A DNA stretch of 64,000 nt from Caenispirillum salinarum AK4 (GTDB lineage: Bacteria > Pseudomonadota > Alphaproteobacteria > Rhodospirillales > Rhodospirillaceae), in contig NZ_ANHY01000016.1 of assembly GCF_000315795.1 (NCBI RefSeq), positions 29,214 to 93,213 on the forward strand, read 5' to 3'. Shown in pieces: positions 45,149 to 54,461 of this stretch (the stretch's first letter is position 1; each line of letters begins with the position of its first letter). Under the pieces are notes generated by a model, which worked only from the letters and a program-made list of their open reading frames with translations, was not told the DNA's origin and searched no databases. The position numbers were made by a program, and so were the translations under genes.

Positions 45149-45429
45149 GAATCTCCGTACAAAAACCTCTCAATAGTTCTGGTTATCGTCACCAGGTTTC
45201 TTGGCGGCAGCATAAAAATTTCACGGCGGTTAAGTTACGTCGTTGAATTTTAACATGAGCCGTCACGTTTTACTGAGAAGTTTATACGATTTCATCGTTG
45301 ACGCCCCATTGACCAGATAGTCAACAATCGTCGCTCAACCAATACAAAGGCTTTAAGCCTTAAGGTGCAGTCGCATCTTCCCCGGCGGGGGCGTGGTGTA
45401 CGACGGAACAGGCTGAGGGGCAGCAGACG
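45149..45429. other. AT-rich promoter region of the chemoreceptor gene
   Basis: About 280 bases with many A/T runs. It contains a dyad TTGAC-N6-GTCAA at 45309-45324 and a palindrome AAGGCTT-T-AAGCCTT at 45347-45361. Either could bind a regulator of the rightward chemoreceptor gene. I saw no clear sigma-54 or sigma-28 promoter. Confidence 0.5.
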
Positions 45430-47739
45430 ATGCAGTTGAAAACCAAGATGCTGGCGACGCTGATCGCGTTCGCGGTGGGCAGCGCCGCCATGGTGGGCGG
45501 CGCGAACTACGTCATCCAGAAGAATGCGGCCATCGACCAGGGGCTGGACGAAGGCCACCGGCTTGGCGAATACGTTGCCCAGACCCTGGCCGTGGTCGGC
45601 ACCATTCCCGAGCAGGTCGAAACGATCGTCGGCCGGCACATGGTCGCCGAAGCGCACATCGCCGCCCGCCTGATCGCCGCCATGAAGGATGGCGGTGAAA
45701 GCGACGACGCCATCCGCAGCGCGCTGGCGGACCTGACGGAACGCACCGCCGTCAGCGAATTCTGGGTCTCCGACGAAAACGGCGTGGCGTCGCTGAATTC
45801 GGTCCCGGTAACCTTCACCTTCGACCGCGATCCGGCGTCCCAGAGCGCCGAGTTCTACAAACTGATCGAGGGAACCGCCGACGATGTCGTCCAGGAGGCC
45901 GCCGTGCGCGACCTGGACGGCGAGGTCTACAAGTACGTGGGCGTTCCAGGCGTAGACCAACCGCGCATCGTGCAGGTGGGCCTGGCGGCCGACGTGCTGA
46001 CGCGCATGCAGGCTGCTCTCGGTTACGAGCGCTTCGCCAAGGAACTGGTGGACGCCGGCGCCGCCGAAACCATCACCATTGTCGACGGCACCCTGTCGAC
46101 CCGTGCGGTCGCCGGCACCGGCGCCGGCGCCGAAGACGCAGGGGCCGGCGCCCCCTACACCGGGCCCATGGCGGACGCGGCCCGCACCGCACTGGACGGT
46201 GGCGGCGGAACCGCCCGACACGACGCGGCGGCCGAGCGCATCACCGTCGTCACCCCCGTTGCCGACGCCGACGGCCGCGTCACGGCAGCGGCCATCCTGA
46301 CGCTCGACGCCACCAACATCACCGCCGCGCTGGAGCGGAGCCTGTCCACATCCGGGATTCTGGCCGCCGTGCTGGCGGTTGTCGGGCTTGGTCTCGCGTG
46401 GCTGCTCAGCCGCCAGATCTTCCGCCCGCTGCGGCCCATGGTCGGCACGCTGAACGCGCTGGCCGCCGGCGACACGGCCGTCGCCGTGCCCGGTCGCGAC
46501 CGGAAGGACGAGATCGGCACCATGGCGCGCAGCGTCGAGGAGCTGCGCAGCGCCGTGGTCAAGGCGTTCCGCCTCAACCAGATGGTGGAGGAACAGCCGG
46601 CCCGCGTCATGATGTGCGACCCCAAGGACCTGCGCATCACCTACGCCAACAAGGCCGCCCGGGACCTGCTGGCGAAGATGGAGAACGAACTGGGCTGCAG
46701 CGCCGACGACGTGATCGGCCGTCAGGTGACCTCGTTCCACAAGCGGCCCGAGTTCGTCGAGAAGATCCTCAAGGACCCGGCCAACCTGCCCTACTCGGGC
46801 AAGTTCACCATGGGCAAGGTGGTGATCGAGAACACGGTCATCCCCATCCACGATGCCAACGGCGACTACGTCGGTCCCATGCTGAACTGGCAGGACGTCA
46901 CCGCCTACGTCCAGATGGCCGACGACTTCGAGAAGACGGTCCGCGCCGTCGCCAGCGGCGTCAGCGGCGCAGCCGAGGAGCTGAAAACGCTGGCCGGCGG
47001 GCTGGTGGACAGCGCCGAGGACGTGGGCGCCCGCTCCACCGCCGTGGCCAGCGCGTCCGAGCAGGCCGGCGTCAACGTGCAGACCGTCGCCAGCGCGTCG
47101 GAGCAGTTGTCGGCCTCCATTGCCGAAATCAGCCGCAGCGTCGGCGAGGCGACCCGCATCACGGGCGAGGCCGTGGACCAGGTGGAGGCCGCGCGCAAGA
47201 CCGTCGGCGGGCTCAACGATGCCGCCGACCGCATCGGGCAGGTGGTCAGCCTGATTACCGACATCGCCAGCCAGACCAACCTTCTGGCGCTGAACGCGAC
47301 CATCGAGGCCGCCCGGGCCGGCGAGGCGGGCAAGGGCTTTGCCGTGGTCGCCAACGAGGTCAAGAGCCTCGCCGGCCAAACCAGCCGCGCCACGGAGGAC
47401 ATCTCCCGCCAGATCGAGGCCGTGCAGCAGGCCACGCGCGACGCGGTCACCGCCATGGACGGCATCGGCGGGGTCATCGAGCAGGTCAGCGAGATCGCCT
47501 CCACCGTCGCGGCCGCCGTCGAGGAGCAGGGGGCGGCCACGGCCGAGATCAGCCGCAACGTCCAGGAGGCCGCCGCCGGCACCGCCGACGTCAGCCAGAC
47601 CATCGGCGCCGTGGCAGAGCGCGCCACGGACAGTTCCCGAGCCGCACGCACGGTCCTGGAATCGTCCCGCGCCCTGGCCGGACAGGCGGACACGCTCAGC
47701 GGCGAGGTGGAGAGCTTCCTGACCGCCATGCGGGCCTGA
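45430..47739 (+). CDS. Methyl-accepting chemotaxis protein with PAS domain
   Basis: A 769-residue membrane chemoreceptor. Helix TM1 covers residues 7-29, followed by a periplasmic sensor region of about 280 residues (Cache-like). TM2 is at about 308-330, then HAMP to about 383 and a PAS domain at 390-495 ([34 protein letters not shown]). The MCP signalling domain has the hairpin tip [21 protein letters not shown] near residue 616. Having both an external sensor and an internal PAS domain suggests two inputs, possibly including redox or oxygen. GAGGGGCAGC precedes the ATG. No che genes are nearby. Confidence 0.93.
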   Translation: MQLKTKMLATLIAFAVGSAAMVGGANYVIQKNAAIDQGLDEGHRLGEYVAQTLAVVGTIPEQVETIVGRHMVAEAHIAARLIAAMKDGGESDDAIRSALADLTERTAVSEFWVSDENGVASLNSVPVTFTFDRDPASQSAEFYKLIEGTADDVVQEAAVRDLDGEVYKYVGVPGVDQPRIVQVGLAADVLTRMQAALGYERFAKELVDAGAAETITIVDGTLSTRAVAGTGAGAEDAGAGAPYTGPMADAARTALDGGGGTARHDAAAERITVVTPVADADGRVTAAAILTLDATNITAALERSLSTSGILAAVLAVVGLGLAWLLSRQIFRPLRPMVGTLNALAAGDTAVAVPGRDRKDEIGTMARSVEELRSAVVKAFRLNQMVEEQPARVMMCDPKDLRITYANKAARDLLAKMENELGCSADDVIGRQVTSFHKRPEFVEKILKDPANLPYSGKFTMGKVVIENTVIPIHDANGDYVGPMLNWQDVTAYVQMADDFEKTVRAVASGVSGAAEELKTLAGGLVDSAEDVGARSTAVASASEQAGVNVQTVASASEQLSASIAEISRSVGEATRITGEAVDQVEAARKTVGGLNDAADRIGQVVSLITDIASQTNLLALNATIEAARAGEAGKGFAVVANEVKSLAGQTSRATEDISRQIEAVQQATRDAVTAMDGIGGVIEQVSEIASTVAAAVEEQGAATAEISRNVQEAAAGTADVSQTIGAVAERATDSSRAARTVLESSRALAGQADTLSGEVESFLTAMRA

Positions 47740-47900
47740 CATCCGAGAGCCGCGCATCATGCCAGCCCCTGGCGCCCATCGCGTCGGGGGCTTTCCTTTT
47801 CCACCCTGCGCCCGCCACTTAACCGCTTGCAAATCCAGGCGCGTCCTCTAGCCTTCCAGGCGTTGTCGCAGAATTCCGCAAATTCGGGGGGACGCCACCC

Positions 47901-48551
47901 ATGGCCGCCAAGGTCATCACCATCGCCCAACAGAAGGGCGGCGCCGGCAAGACCACCGTCGCCGCGCAGCTTGCCGTCGCGTTGTCCAAGGGCGGCAAGA
48001 AGGCCGTCGCGCTGGTGGACATCGACCCGCAGGGCTCCCTGTCCGCCTGGCACGCTGCCCGCTGCGGCCGGCTCGGCGAGGACGGCGGCGGCATCCGGCT
48101 GTCGGGCGTCGCCGGCTGGCGGCTGTCGACGGAGCTGGACCGGCTGCGCGACGGGGCGGATTACGTCATCGTCGACAGCCCGCCCCACGCCGAGACCGAG
48201 GCCAAGGCCGCCATCCGCGCCGCCGACGTGATCCTGGTGCCCGTGCAGCCCAGCCCCATGGACCTGTGGGCGACGAAGCCGACGCTGGAGGTCGCGCGCA
48301 AGGAGAAGACGCCGGCCCGCGTGGTCCTCAACCGCATCCCGCCGCGCGGCAAGCTGGTGGATCAGGTGCTGGAGGAAATCCAGGCCATGGAGCTGGAGGT
48401 CACGGCCGCGCGCCTGGGCAACCGGCTGCCCTTCGCGTCGTCGATGATGGAGGGGCTGGGGGTGGTGGAAACCTCCAACCGCTCGCTGGCCGCGCAGGAA
48501 ATCCGGGCGCTGGCCGACGAGGTGAAGGCCATCGCCAAGAAGGGCAAGTAG
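47901..48551 (+). CDS. ParA-family ATPase
   Basis: A 216-residue deviant Walker A ATPase. The N-terminal QQKGGAGKTTVAAQLA motif (residues 10-25) with the signature Lys, the ALVDIDPQGSLSAW switch and YVIVDSPPHAE (Walker A') are complete. It lacks the N-terminal DNA-binding extension of plasmid ParA. No parB gene is adjacent, so it is probably an orphan positioning ATPase (ParC/PpfA/MipZ-like) that places a protein cargo such as chemoreceptors; the chemoreceptor gene lies just upstream, but this link is inference. It reads into the CopD-like gene after seven bases. Confidence 0.9.
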   Translation: MAAKVITIAQQKGGAGKTTVAAQLAVALSKGGKKAVALVDIDPQGSLSAWHAARCGRLGEDGGGIRLSGVAGWRLSTELDRLRDGADYVIVDSPPHAETEAKAAIRAADVILVPVQPSPMDLWATKPTLEVARKEKTPARVVLNRIPPRGKLVDQVLEEIQAMELEVTAARLGNRLPFASSMMEGLGVVETSNRSLAAQEIRALADEVKAIAKKGK

Positions 48552-48558
48552 CGCCGCG

Positions 48559-49020
48559 ATGCATCACCTTGCCATTGCCCTGCACGTGCTGTCCGTCGCC
48601 GCCTGGACGGGCGGTCTGTTCCTGCTTCTGGTGGTGCTGCGCCCCGCCCTGCTGGCCGTGGAACCGGCCGAGCGCATGACGCTCTGGGCGCGCATCCTGC
48701 CGCGCGCCTTCACGGTGTCGTGGGCGAGCGCCGCACTCGCCCTGGTGACGGGCTTCGGCCTGACCTTCAGCCTCTATGGCGGCTTCGCGGTGGCGGGGAT
48801 GCACGTGCACCTGATGGCGGGCCTGGGCCTGATGATGACCGGCGTGCTGGTCTGGACCTACCTCCGCCCCCTCAAACGCTTCGAACTGGCCGAGGAATCA
48901 GCCGACGTGGCGGGGGCGGAACGGGCCCTTGGCGCGGTGCTGGCGTGGCAGTGGGCGACTCTGGCGTTCGGGGCGGCCGCGCTGGTGATCGGCGGCGTCG
49001 GGGCGTACATAGGGTTCTGA
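48559..49020 (+). CDS. CopD-like membrane protein
   Basis: A 153-residue protein with four membrane helices. HHLAIALHVLSVAAWTGGLFLL is the first helix with His residues and the W-GG motif of the CopD/PF05425 group. The others are AFTVSWASAALALVTGFGLTF, HVHLMAGLGLMMTGVLVWTYL and LAWQWATLAFGAAALVIGGVG. CopD proteins import or bind copper, but shorter relatives are uncharacterised, so substrate is uncertain. It is seven bases after the ParA-like gene. Confidence 0.7.
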   Translation: MHHLAIALHVLSVAAWTGGLFLLLVVLRPALLAVEPAERMTLWARILPRAFTVSWASAALALVTGFGLTFSLYGGFAVAGMHVHLMAGLGLMMTGVLVWTYLRPLKRFELAEESADVAGAERALGAVLAWQWATLAFGAAALVIGGVGAYIGF

Positions 49021-49048
49021 GGGCTTTCCGGCTGCGCCGGAATGGAAT

Positions 49049-49073
49049 GCGAGGGAGCCGCGGGCTCCCTCGC
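49049..49073. terminator. Hairpin after the CopD-like gene
   Basis: GCGAGGGAGCC / GGCTCCCTCGC, 11 bp with a 3-base loop, between convergent genes. A partial third copy of the arm (GCTCCCTCG) follows. There is no U run. Confidence 0.55.
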
Positions 49074-49156
49074 GCTCCCTCGATTCCTGATCAGCAAGTC
49101 GGTCAGACCGGGGTAAAAGCGCCGCAAGGATGAGGATGGCGCGCCTTCGCGCGCTG

Positions 49157-49181
49157 CCTTGGTGTCTTTGTGTCTTGGTGG
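49157..49181. repeat. Degenerate TGTCTT-type tandem sequence
   Basis: A stretch built from TTGGTGTC / TTTGTGTC / TTGGTGG units in the non-coding gap. Read on the minus strand it encodes the 'DTKTPRQR'-like string that appears in many spurious bacterial ORFs, so it is probably a dispersed intergenic repeat. Confidence 0.4.
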
Positions 49182-49211
49182 TCCAAAGGACGCCGACACA
49201 GAGCCGCCCCC

Positions 49212-50459
49212 TCACGGCTCCTCGAAGTGCGTCGAGATGCGGATTTCCTCGTGCAGGGTGCGGTGCACGGGGCAGCGGTCGGCGATTTCCAGCAGGCGGG
49301 TGCGGGTCGCCTCGTCCAGGTCGCCCTCCAGCAGCACCCAGCGCTCGATGTGGTCGAGCTTGCCGCCGTTCTCACCGCAGCGCTCGCAGTCCTCCACGTG
49401 CCTTTTCTCGTGGGCCAAGCGCACGGAAACCCGCTCCAGCGGGATCTTCTTGTGGGCGGCGTAGAGGCGGATGGTCATGGACGTGCAGGCCCCCAGCCCA
49501 GCCAGCAGGAAGTCGTAGGGTCCCGGCCCCGAGTCGTTGCCGCCCACCGTCACCGGCTCGTCGGCGATCAGGTGGTGGCTTGGGCCGATCTGGATGGCCT
49601 GCTGGAACTTGCCGCGCCCCGTTTCCTCCACGATCACGTTGCGCGGACCGACGGGCTTGTCGCGCTCCGCCCGCGGCTCGTCGCGCTGTTCCTGGTGTTC
49701 CGAGATGTAGCGCCCGGCCCAGGCGGCGATGACGTCGGCCACGTACACCGCATCCTCGCGCCGGGTCAGCAGGTGGTCGGCATCGTCCAGGCTGACGAAG
49801 CTTTTCGGGTGCCTGGCGCTGGTGAAGATGCGGGTGGCATTGTCGATGCCCACCGTCTCGTCGCGCGGGGCGTGGAAGATCAGCAGCGCCTTCTTCATGT
49901 GGGCGATGCCGTCGAGCAGCTTGTGCTCCTCGATGTCATCCAGGAAGTCGCGCGTAATGGTGAAGGGGCGCCCTCCGATGCTTACCTCGGCGTGGCCGTT
50001 CTCGCGGATTTCATCCTCATGGGCCGTGAACAGGTGCGACAGGTGGCCAGGCCCGCAGGGCGCGTTGATGGTGGTGACCGCGCTCACGCTCTCCACCCTG
50101 GGCGCGGCCGCCAGCACCGCCGCGCCGCCCAGCGAGTGCCCGACCAGCAGGGAGATCGGGCGCCCCTGGTCCGCCATGTGCGCGCAGGCAGCTTCCAGGT
50201 CGGCGACGTTGGAGGTGAAGTCGGTGTTCTCGAACTCGCCCTCGCTGGCGCCGAGACCCGTGAAGTCGAACCGCAGCACCCCCACCCCGCGCGCGGCCAG
50301 GGCGCGGGAGATGCGCGAGGCGGCGAAAACGTCCTTGCTGCAGGTGAAGCAGTGGGCGAACAGCGCCCAGGCCCGCGCCTCGCCTTCCGGCAAATCCAGG
50401 CGGGCATCGAGGGTATGGCCGTCGCGGCTCTTGAAGCTCATTTTTTCACTGGTGGGCAT
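49212..50459 (-). CDS. Alpha/beta-hydrolase - OsmC fusion protein
   Basis: A 415-residue two-domain protein. Residues 1-255 are an alpha/beta hydrolase with nucleophile elbow GHSLGG (about residue 104), acid region PRDETVGI and catalytic His in DDADHLL. Residues about 275-415 are an OsmC-like domain (LLAGLGACTSMTIRLYA), whose family reduces organic peroxides with Cys pairs; a Cys pair at ECERCG is visible. The fusion is a recognised architecture of unknown substrate, perhaps releasing and detoxifying lipid peroxides. GAGGAGA lies before the ATG at 50459; the frame continues 20 codons without support. It converges with the CopD-like gene. Confidence 0.9.
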   Translation of the reverse strand: MPTSEKMSFKSRDGHTLDARLDLPEGEARAWALFAHCFTCSKDVFAASRISRALAARGVGVLRFDFTGLGASEGEFENTDFTSNVADLEAACAHMADQGRPISLLVGHSLGGAAVLAAAPRVESVSAVTTINAPCGPGHLSHLFTAHEDEIRENGHAEVSIGGRPFTITRDFLDDIEEHKLLDGIAHMKKALLIFHAPRDETVGIDNATRIFTSARHPKSFVSLDDADHLLTRREDAVYVADVIAAWAGRYISEHQEQRDEPRAERDKPVGPRNVIVEETGRGKFQQAIQIGPSHHLIADEPVTVGGNDSGPGPYDFLLAGLGACTSMTIRLYAAHKKIPLERVSVRLAHEKRHVEDCERCGENGGKLDHIERWVLLEGDLDEATRTRLLEIADRCPVHRTLHEEIRISTHFEEP

Positions 50460-50536
50460 GATGGTCTCCTCTTGCGTTTGGATGTTAGTGCCGCGACGCT
50501 TTTCGAGCCACGATATCAACGCGCAAGGAGCCTGCC

Positions 50537-51142
50537 ATGTCCGGCCGCCGGGTGGAAATTCACGATCACGAGATCGCCTACGACGGGTATTTCCGCATCG
50601 AGCGGTACACCGTCTCCCACAGCCTGCACGACGGCGGGATGAGCAAGCCCCTGGTGCGCGAACTGTTCGAGCGCGGCCACGCCTCCGCCGTGCTGCCCTA
50701 CGACCCGGAGCGCGACGAGGTGGTGCTGGTGGAACAGTTCCGCATCGGCGCCCACGCCGCCGGCCTGCCCGCGTGGGAGCTGGAGACGGTCGCCGGCATC
50801 ATCGAGGCCGGCGAGACGGCCGAGGACGTCGCCCGCCGCGAGACGCAGGAAGAGGCCGCGCTGACGGTGACCGACATGATCCCCATCGCGGACTACCTGT
50901 CCTCCCCCGGCGGATCGTCGGAAACCGTGTCGCTGTTCTGCGGCCGCGTCGACACGACGGACGCCGGCGGTACCGTGCAGGGCCTGGTGCACGAGGGCGA
51001 GGACATCCTGGTCTCCGTCCTGCCCTATTCAGAGCTTGAGGCGATGGTAAAGCGCATGGAAATCCACAACGCCATGACGCTGATCGCCGCGCAATGGCTG
51101 GTCATGAACCGGGACGAGGTGCGGCGGCGTTGGAGCGCCTGA
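50537..51142 (+). CDS. Nudix hydrolase, ADP-ribose pyrophosphatase type
   Basis: A 201-residue Nudix enzyme. The Nudix box GIIEAGETAEDVARRETQEEA matches GX5EX7REUXEEXGU except for the last Gly. Upstream VVLVEQFRIGAHAAG is the beta-strand pair typical of NudF/AdpP, and the ending (IAAQWLVMNRDEVRRRW) fits that group. The likely substrate is ADP-ribose, with Mg2+. It starts 77 bases from the divergently oriented hydrolase-OsmC gene, and AAGGAG sits about seven bases before the ATG. Confidence 0.88.
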   Translation: MSGRRVEIHDHEIAYDGYFRIERYTVSHSLHDGGMSKPLVRELFERGHASAVLPYDPERDEVVLVEQFRIGAHAAGLPAWELETVAGIIEAGETAEDVARRETQEEAALTVTDMIPIADYLSSPGGSSETVSLFCGRVDTTDAGGTVQGLVHEGEDILVSVLPYSELEAMVKRMEIHNAMTLIAAQWLVMNRDEVRRRWSA

Positions 51143-51227
51143 GGCCACGCTCCGCGCGGACGCCCCTTGACCGGGTGGTCCATTACGATCACCTATATGA
51201 AACTGTTTATTTACGGGATTTTACACA

Positions 51228-52211
51228 ATGGACGTGCGAAACGGGTTCGTCGGCGCCATCGGCAACACGCCGCTCATCAAACTGGAAAAGGCCAGCGCCT
51301 TGACCGGCCGCACCATTCTGGGCAAGGCAGAGTTCCTCAACCCCGGCGGCAGCGTCAAGGACCGCGCCGCGCTCGCCATCATCCGCGATGCCGAGGCGCG
51401 GGGCGTGCTCAAGCCCGGCGGCACCATCGTGGAGGGCACCGCCGGTAACACCGGCATCGGCCTGGCGCTGGTGGGCAATGCGCTGGGCTACAAGACCATC
51501 ATCGTCATGCCCGAGACCCAGAGCCAGGAAAAGAAGGACACCCTGCGCCTGGTGGGGGCCGATCTGCGGCTGGTGCCGGCCGTGCCCTACAAGGACCCGG
51601 GCAACTACGTCCACGTCTCCCGCCGCATCGCCGAGGAGACGGGCGGCGTCTGGGCCAACCAGTTCGACAACACCGCCAACCGCGACGGCCACTACGCCAC
51701 CACGGGCCAGGAAATCTGGACCCAGACCGACGGCCGCGTCGACGCCTTCACCTGCGCCACGGGCACCGGCGGCACGCTGGCGGGTGTGTCGCGCGCGCTG
51801 AAAGAGAAGAACCCGGCCGTGAAGATCGTCCTGGCCGACCCCATGGGCTCCGCCCTGTTCTCCTGGAAGACCACGGGTGAGTTGAAGGCCGAGGGCACGT
51901 CGATCACCGAAGGCATCGGCCAGGGCCGCGTCACGGCCAACCTGGAAGGCGCCGACCTGGACGACGCCGTGCAGGTGGACGACATCGACGCGCTGAAGGT
52001 GGTCTTCGACCTGGTTAGGGAGGAAGGGCTGGTGCTGGGCGGCTCGTCGGGCATCAATGTCGCCGCCGCCATGCGCGTGGCCGAGACCCTGCCGGAAGGC
52101 TCGACCGTCGTCACCATCCTGTGCGACGGCGGCCAGCGCTACCAGAGCAAGCTGTTCAATCCGGCCTTCCTGCGGGAGAAGGGGCTGCCAACGCCGGACT
52201 GGATGGAGTAG
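51228..52211 (+). CDS. cysK: Cysteine synthase A
   Basis: Makes cysteine from O-acetylserine and sulfide with pyridoxal phosphate. It has 327 residues. The PLP Lys is in NPGGSVKDRAAL (near residue 43), with VEGTAGNTGIGLAL as the substrate loop, TGTGGTLAGVS as the phosphate-binding loop and LGGSSGINVAAA near the C-terminus. The sequence before the ATG is AT-rich and holds a weak promoter-like TTGACC (51167), but no clear ribosome binding site. It starts a rightward sulfur group with sseA. No cysE is next to it. Confidence 0.95.
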   Translation: MDVRNGFVGAIGNTPLIKLEKASALTGRTILGKAEFLNPGGSVKDRAALAIIRDAEARGVLKPGGTIVEGTAGNTGIGLALVGNALGYKTIIVMPETQSQEKKDTLRLVGADLRLVPAVPYKDPGNYVHVSRRIAEETGGVWANQFDNTANRDGHYATTGQEIWTQTDGRVDAFTCATGTGGTLAGVSRALKEKNPAVKIVLADPMGSALFSWKTTGELKAEGTSITEGIGQGRVTANLEGADLDDAVQVDDIDALKVVFDLVREEGLVLGGSSGINVAAAMRVAETLPEGSTVVTILCDGGQRYQSKLFNPAFLREKGLPTPDWME

Positions 52212-52256
52212 CATCGCCGCCCTGCCCCATCCCCTTCCATGACACAGGACGGAGAC

Positions 52257-53111
52257 ATGACCGACGCCAACCCCGACGCCCTGGTCAGCACCGATTGGCT
52301 CAAGCAGCGGATCGACGCCCCGGACGTGCGCGTGGTCGACGCCACCAGCTTTCTGCCGACGACGCCGCGCGACGCCAAGGCGGAGTACCGCGAATGCCAT
52401 ATTCCGGGTGCGGTGTTCTTCGACATCGACGAGATCGCCGACACGGCGTCGGACCTGCCGCACATGCTGCCCGACCAGACGAAGTTCGCGTCGAAGGTGC
52501 GCAAGCTGGGGCTGGGGGACGGCAACACGCTGGTGGTCTACGACAGCAACGGCGGCGGCATGGCGGCGGCGCGCGTGTGGTGGATGTTCCGCGTCTACGG
52601 CGCCCGATCGGTCTTCGTGCTGGACGGCGGCCTGCCCAAGTGGCAGCGCGAGGGCGGCGCGACCGAGGACATTCCCCCCGTCCCCACCCCGCGCCACTTC
52701 ACCGCGCGCATGGACACCACGCTGGTGCGTGACATCGATGCCATGAAGGCGAACCTCGACAGCCAGCGCGAACAGGTGGTCGACGTGCGCAGCGCCGACC
52801 GCTACGCCGGCACGGCGGACGAACCGCGCCCGGCGAAGCACAAGGGCCACATCCCCGGCGCGCTCAATCTGCCCTGGCCGGAGCTGTTCGACGGCGAGAC
52901 CGGCGAGATGCTGCCCGCCCCCGCCCTGCGCGAGCGCTTCACCAAGGCCGGCATCGACCTGGGCAGACCGGTGGTGGCCTACTGCGGATCGGGGGTGACG
53001 GCCTGCGTGCTGCCGCTCGCGGCCTATCGCCTGGGCAAGCGCGACGTGGCGGTCTACGACGGGTCGTGGGCCGAATGGGGCAATCGCGACGACGTGCCGG
53101 TAGAGGCCTGA
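52257..53111 (+). CDS. sseA: 3-mercaptopyruvate sulfurtransferase
   Basis: A two-domain rhodanese of 284 residues that moves sulfane sulfur from 3-mercaptopyruvate to thiol acceptors. The first rhodanese domain is inactive; the second has the active Cys in YCGSGVTAC (about residue 244), and the CG[S/T]GVTA loop separates mercaptopyruvate enzymes from thiosulfate sulfurtransferases. ATG at 52257 has GGAG upstream; an ATG at 52239 has no site. It is 45 bases downstream of cysK, and its TGA overlaps the start of the next gene by one base (TGATG). Confidence 0.93.
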   Translation: MTDANPDALVSTDWLKQRIDAPDVRVVDATSFLPTTPRDAKAEYRECHIPGAVFFDIDEIADTASDLPHMLPDQTKFASKVRKLGLGDGNTLVVYDSNGGGMAAARVWWMFRVYGARSVFVLDGGLPKWQREGGATEDIPPVPTPRHFTARMDTTLVRDIDAMKANLDSQREQVVDVRSADRYAGTADEPRPAKHKGHIPGALNLPWPELFDGETGEMLPAPALRERFTKAGIDLGRPVVAYCGSGVTACVLPLAAYRLGKRDVAVYDGSWAEWGNRDDVPVEA

Positions 53112-53548
53112 TGGACGGCGGCGGGCCGGTGATCCGTCCGTTGCGCGACGGAGAGGAGGCGGCGCTCACTGCGCTCTGGGACGCCTGCGGCCTGACCCGG
53201 CCGTGGAACCCGCCGGCCCGCGACATCGCTTTCGCCCGCGCCACGCCCACGGCGGAAATCCTGGTGGCGGAGGACACGGACGATGCCGGCGCACTGCTGG
53301 CGTCCGTCCTCTGCGGGCACGAAGGGCACCGGGGATGGATGTACTACGTCGCCGTCCGCCCCGACCGCCAGGGGACGGGCCTGGGCAAGCGCATGGTGGC
53401 TGCGGCGGAGGACTGGCTCGCGCGCCAGGGATGCTGGAAGGTCATGCTGATGGTCCGCCGCGACAACGCCGCCGCCCAGGAGTTCTATGCCGCGCAGGGA
53501 TACGAGGAGAGCGACGTCACCCGTCATGGCGCGGTGGCTGGCGGGTGA
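53111..53548 (+). CDS. GNAT acetyltransferase (YpeA-like)
   Basis: A 145-residue N-acetyltransferase. The acetyl-CoA binding motif A is VRPDRQGTGLGKRMV (about residues 91-105), preceded by MYYVAV. The W near the N-terminus (TALWDACGLTRPWNP) is a hallmark of the YpeA group. The acetylated substrate is unknown. The ATG overlaps the sseA stop (TGATG), so the two are co-translated. The frame is open upstream inside sseA but without a start in a good place. Confidence 0.9.
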   Translation: MDGGGPVIRPLRDGEEAALTALWDACGLTRPWNPPARDIAFARATPTAEILVAEDTDDAGALLASVLCGHEGHRGWMYYVAVRPDRQGTGLGKRMVAAAEDWLARQGCWKVMLMVRRDNAAAQEFYAAQGYEESDVTRHGAVAGG

Positions 53549-53646
53549 AGGAGCGATGTAGAGGGGCGGCCGACGATGTGCACGGGCCCCTGCTTTCACA
53601 GGGGCGACGGTTTGTGCAACTTTCTGATTTCAGAACAAAAACACTT

Positions 53647-53672
53647 GTCGTTCCGGCGAAAGCGGGAATCCA
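53647..53672. repeat. Dispersed palindromic repeat of the 'AKAGIH' type
   Basis: A REP-like element: TTCCGGC-GAAA-GCGGGAA with flanking GTCG and TCCA. It is the widespread proteobacterial repeat that translates to VVPAKAGIH in spurious ORFs. One substitution breaks the perfect stem. It lies in the non-coding stretch after the GNAT gene. Confidence 0.75.
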
Positions 53673-53820
53673 CAAACGGCACCAATCACCCTGCCGCGCG
53701 CCTGCCGTGGCCAGGCGGGCACCGACTTCTGACGGCATCGCGGCCGATCCTCGCACCCCGCGCGGGCGGCGCCTCGGCACGTCAGCCGCCGCCTCATGCC
53801 CCGCGCAGGCCGTCACCCTT

Positions 53821-54096
53821 TCAAGCGCTCTTGCGCAGTTCCTCTTCCATCTTCAGGCCGAAGTGACCCGTGCGGCAGGTGGAGCCGTCGGGAAAGCGCC
53901 AGACGGTGGGCACGGCACCGCCCGACTGTGTGGCAGAGCCGGTCAGGGGCTCGGCACCGAAGCCGAGCACGATCTCGTCGGCCAGAAGGGCGACCGAGTA
54001 GGGCTCAACCTTCTCCCGCCAGTCGCAGCCATGGCGACTTTCCATGGTGAGGGAGAACAGATTGTATGCGTGATGCGCCGTGGGCGTACCGGGCAT
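53821..54096 (-). CDS. Small hypothetical protein
   Basis: Unrecognised, 91 residues, soluble. It contains HHAYNLFSLT near the N-terminus and WRFPDGSTCRTGHFGLKMEEEL near the C-terminus, with no obvious metal or catalytic motif. AGGAGA lies six bases before the ATG, which supports real translation. No relatives come to mind. The surrounding DNA has weak coding character and a dispersed repeat is nearby. Confidence 0.55.
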   Translation of the reverse strand: MPGTPTAHHAYNLFSLTMESRHGCDWREKVEPYSVALLADEIVLGFGAEPLTGSATQSGGAVPTVWRFPDGSTCRTGHFGLKMEEELRKSA

Positions 54097-54461
54097 GGGT
54101 TTTCTCCTAGTGATCAGCCGAGCAGGACAGGACCGCCGGACTGATTCCCTCCTGGCCGCGATTCAAGCCGCCGCCTTGTTGCAGTGCAATATAGTGCACC
54201 GTCTGTTTCAAATCCACCGCATTCGGAGCATCGCTTGAAACCGGCGGATTTTGGCAAGGAACGCGCCGTCTGGGGCGCCGTTGCGCCGTTCATGAAACCG
54301 ACATCAGCCTGCGCTCTTTTTGCAGCGCACACAAGCCCATTTTACCGCTTTTTGACTGCCCCCTTCGTCGTAGGGGGTGGAAGTCGGTGGCGGGCGCCGT
54401 CACAATGCGGCTCACGTGGTTGCGCGGCGGCGCAATTCTAGACAGGAGAGCTTGCGAAATC
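54097..54461. other. Intergenic region before metC
   Basis: About 365 bases without a supported gene, with lower GC than the neighbours. It holds a dyad GTGCA-N6-TGCAC at 54184-54199 and a 6-bp hairpin CCCCCT / AGGGGG at 54359-54377. It contains no SAM-II or other riboswitch that I could recognise. Confidence 0.5.

Noticed and set aside
54184..54441. An 85-codon open frame before metC
   Set aside because: No ribosome binding site, no recognisable protein character, and it overlaps a dyad and a hairpin in an apparently non-coding region.
54097..54461. A second SAM riboswitch before metC
   Set aside because: The conserved SAM-II sequence (AAATGCAGCTAAA type) and its stem are absent.
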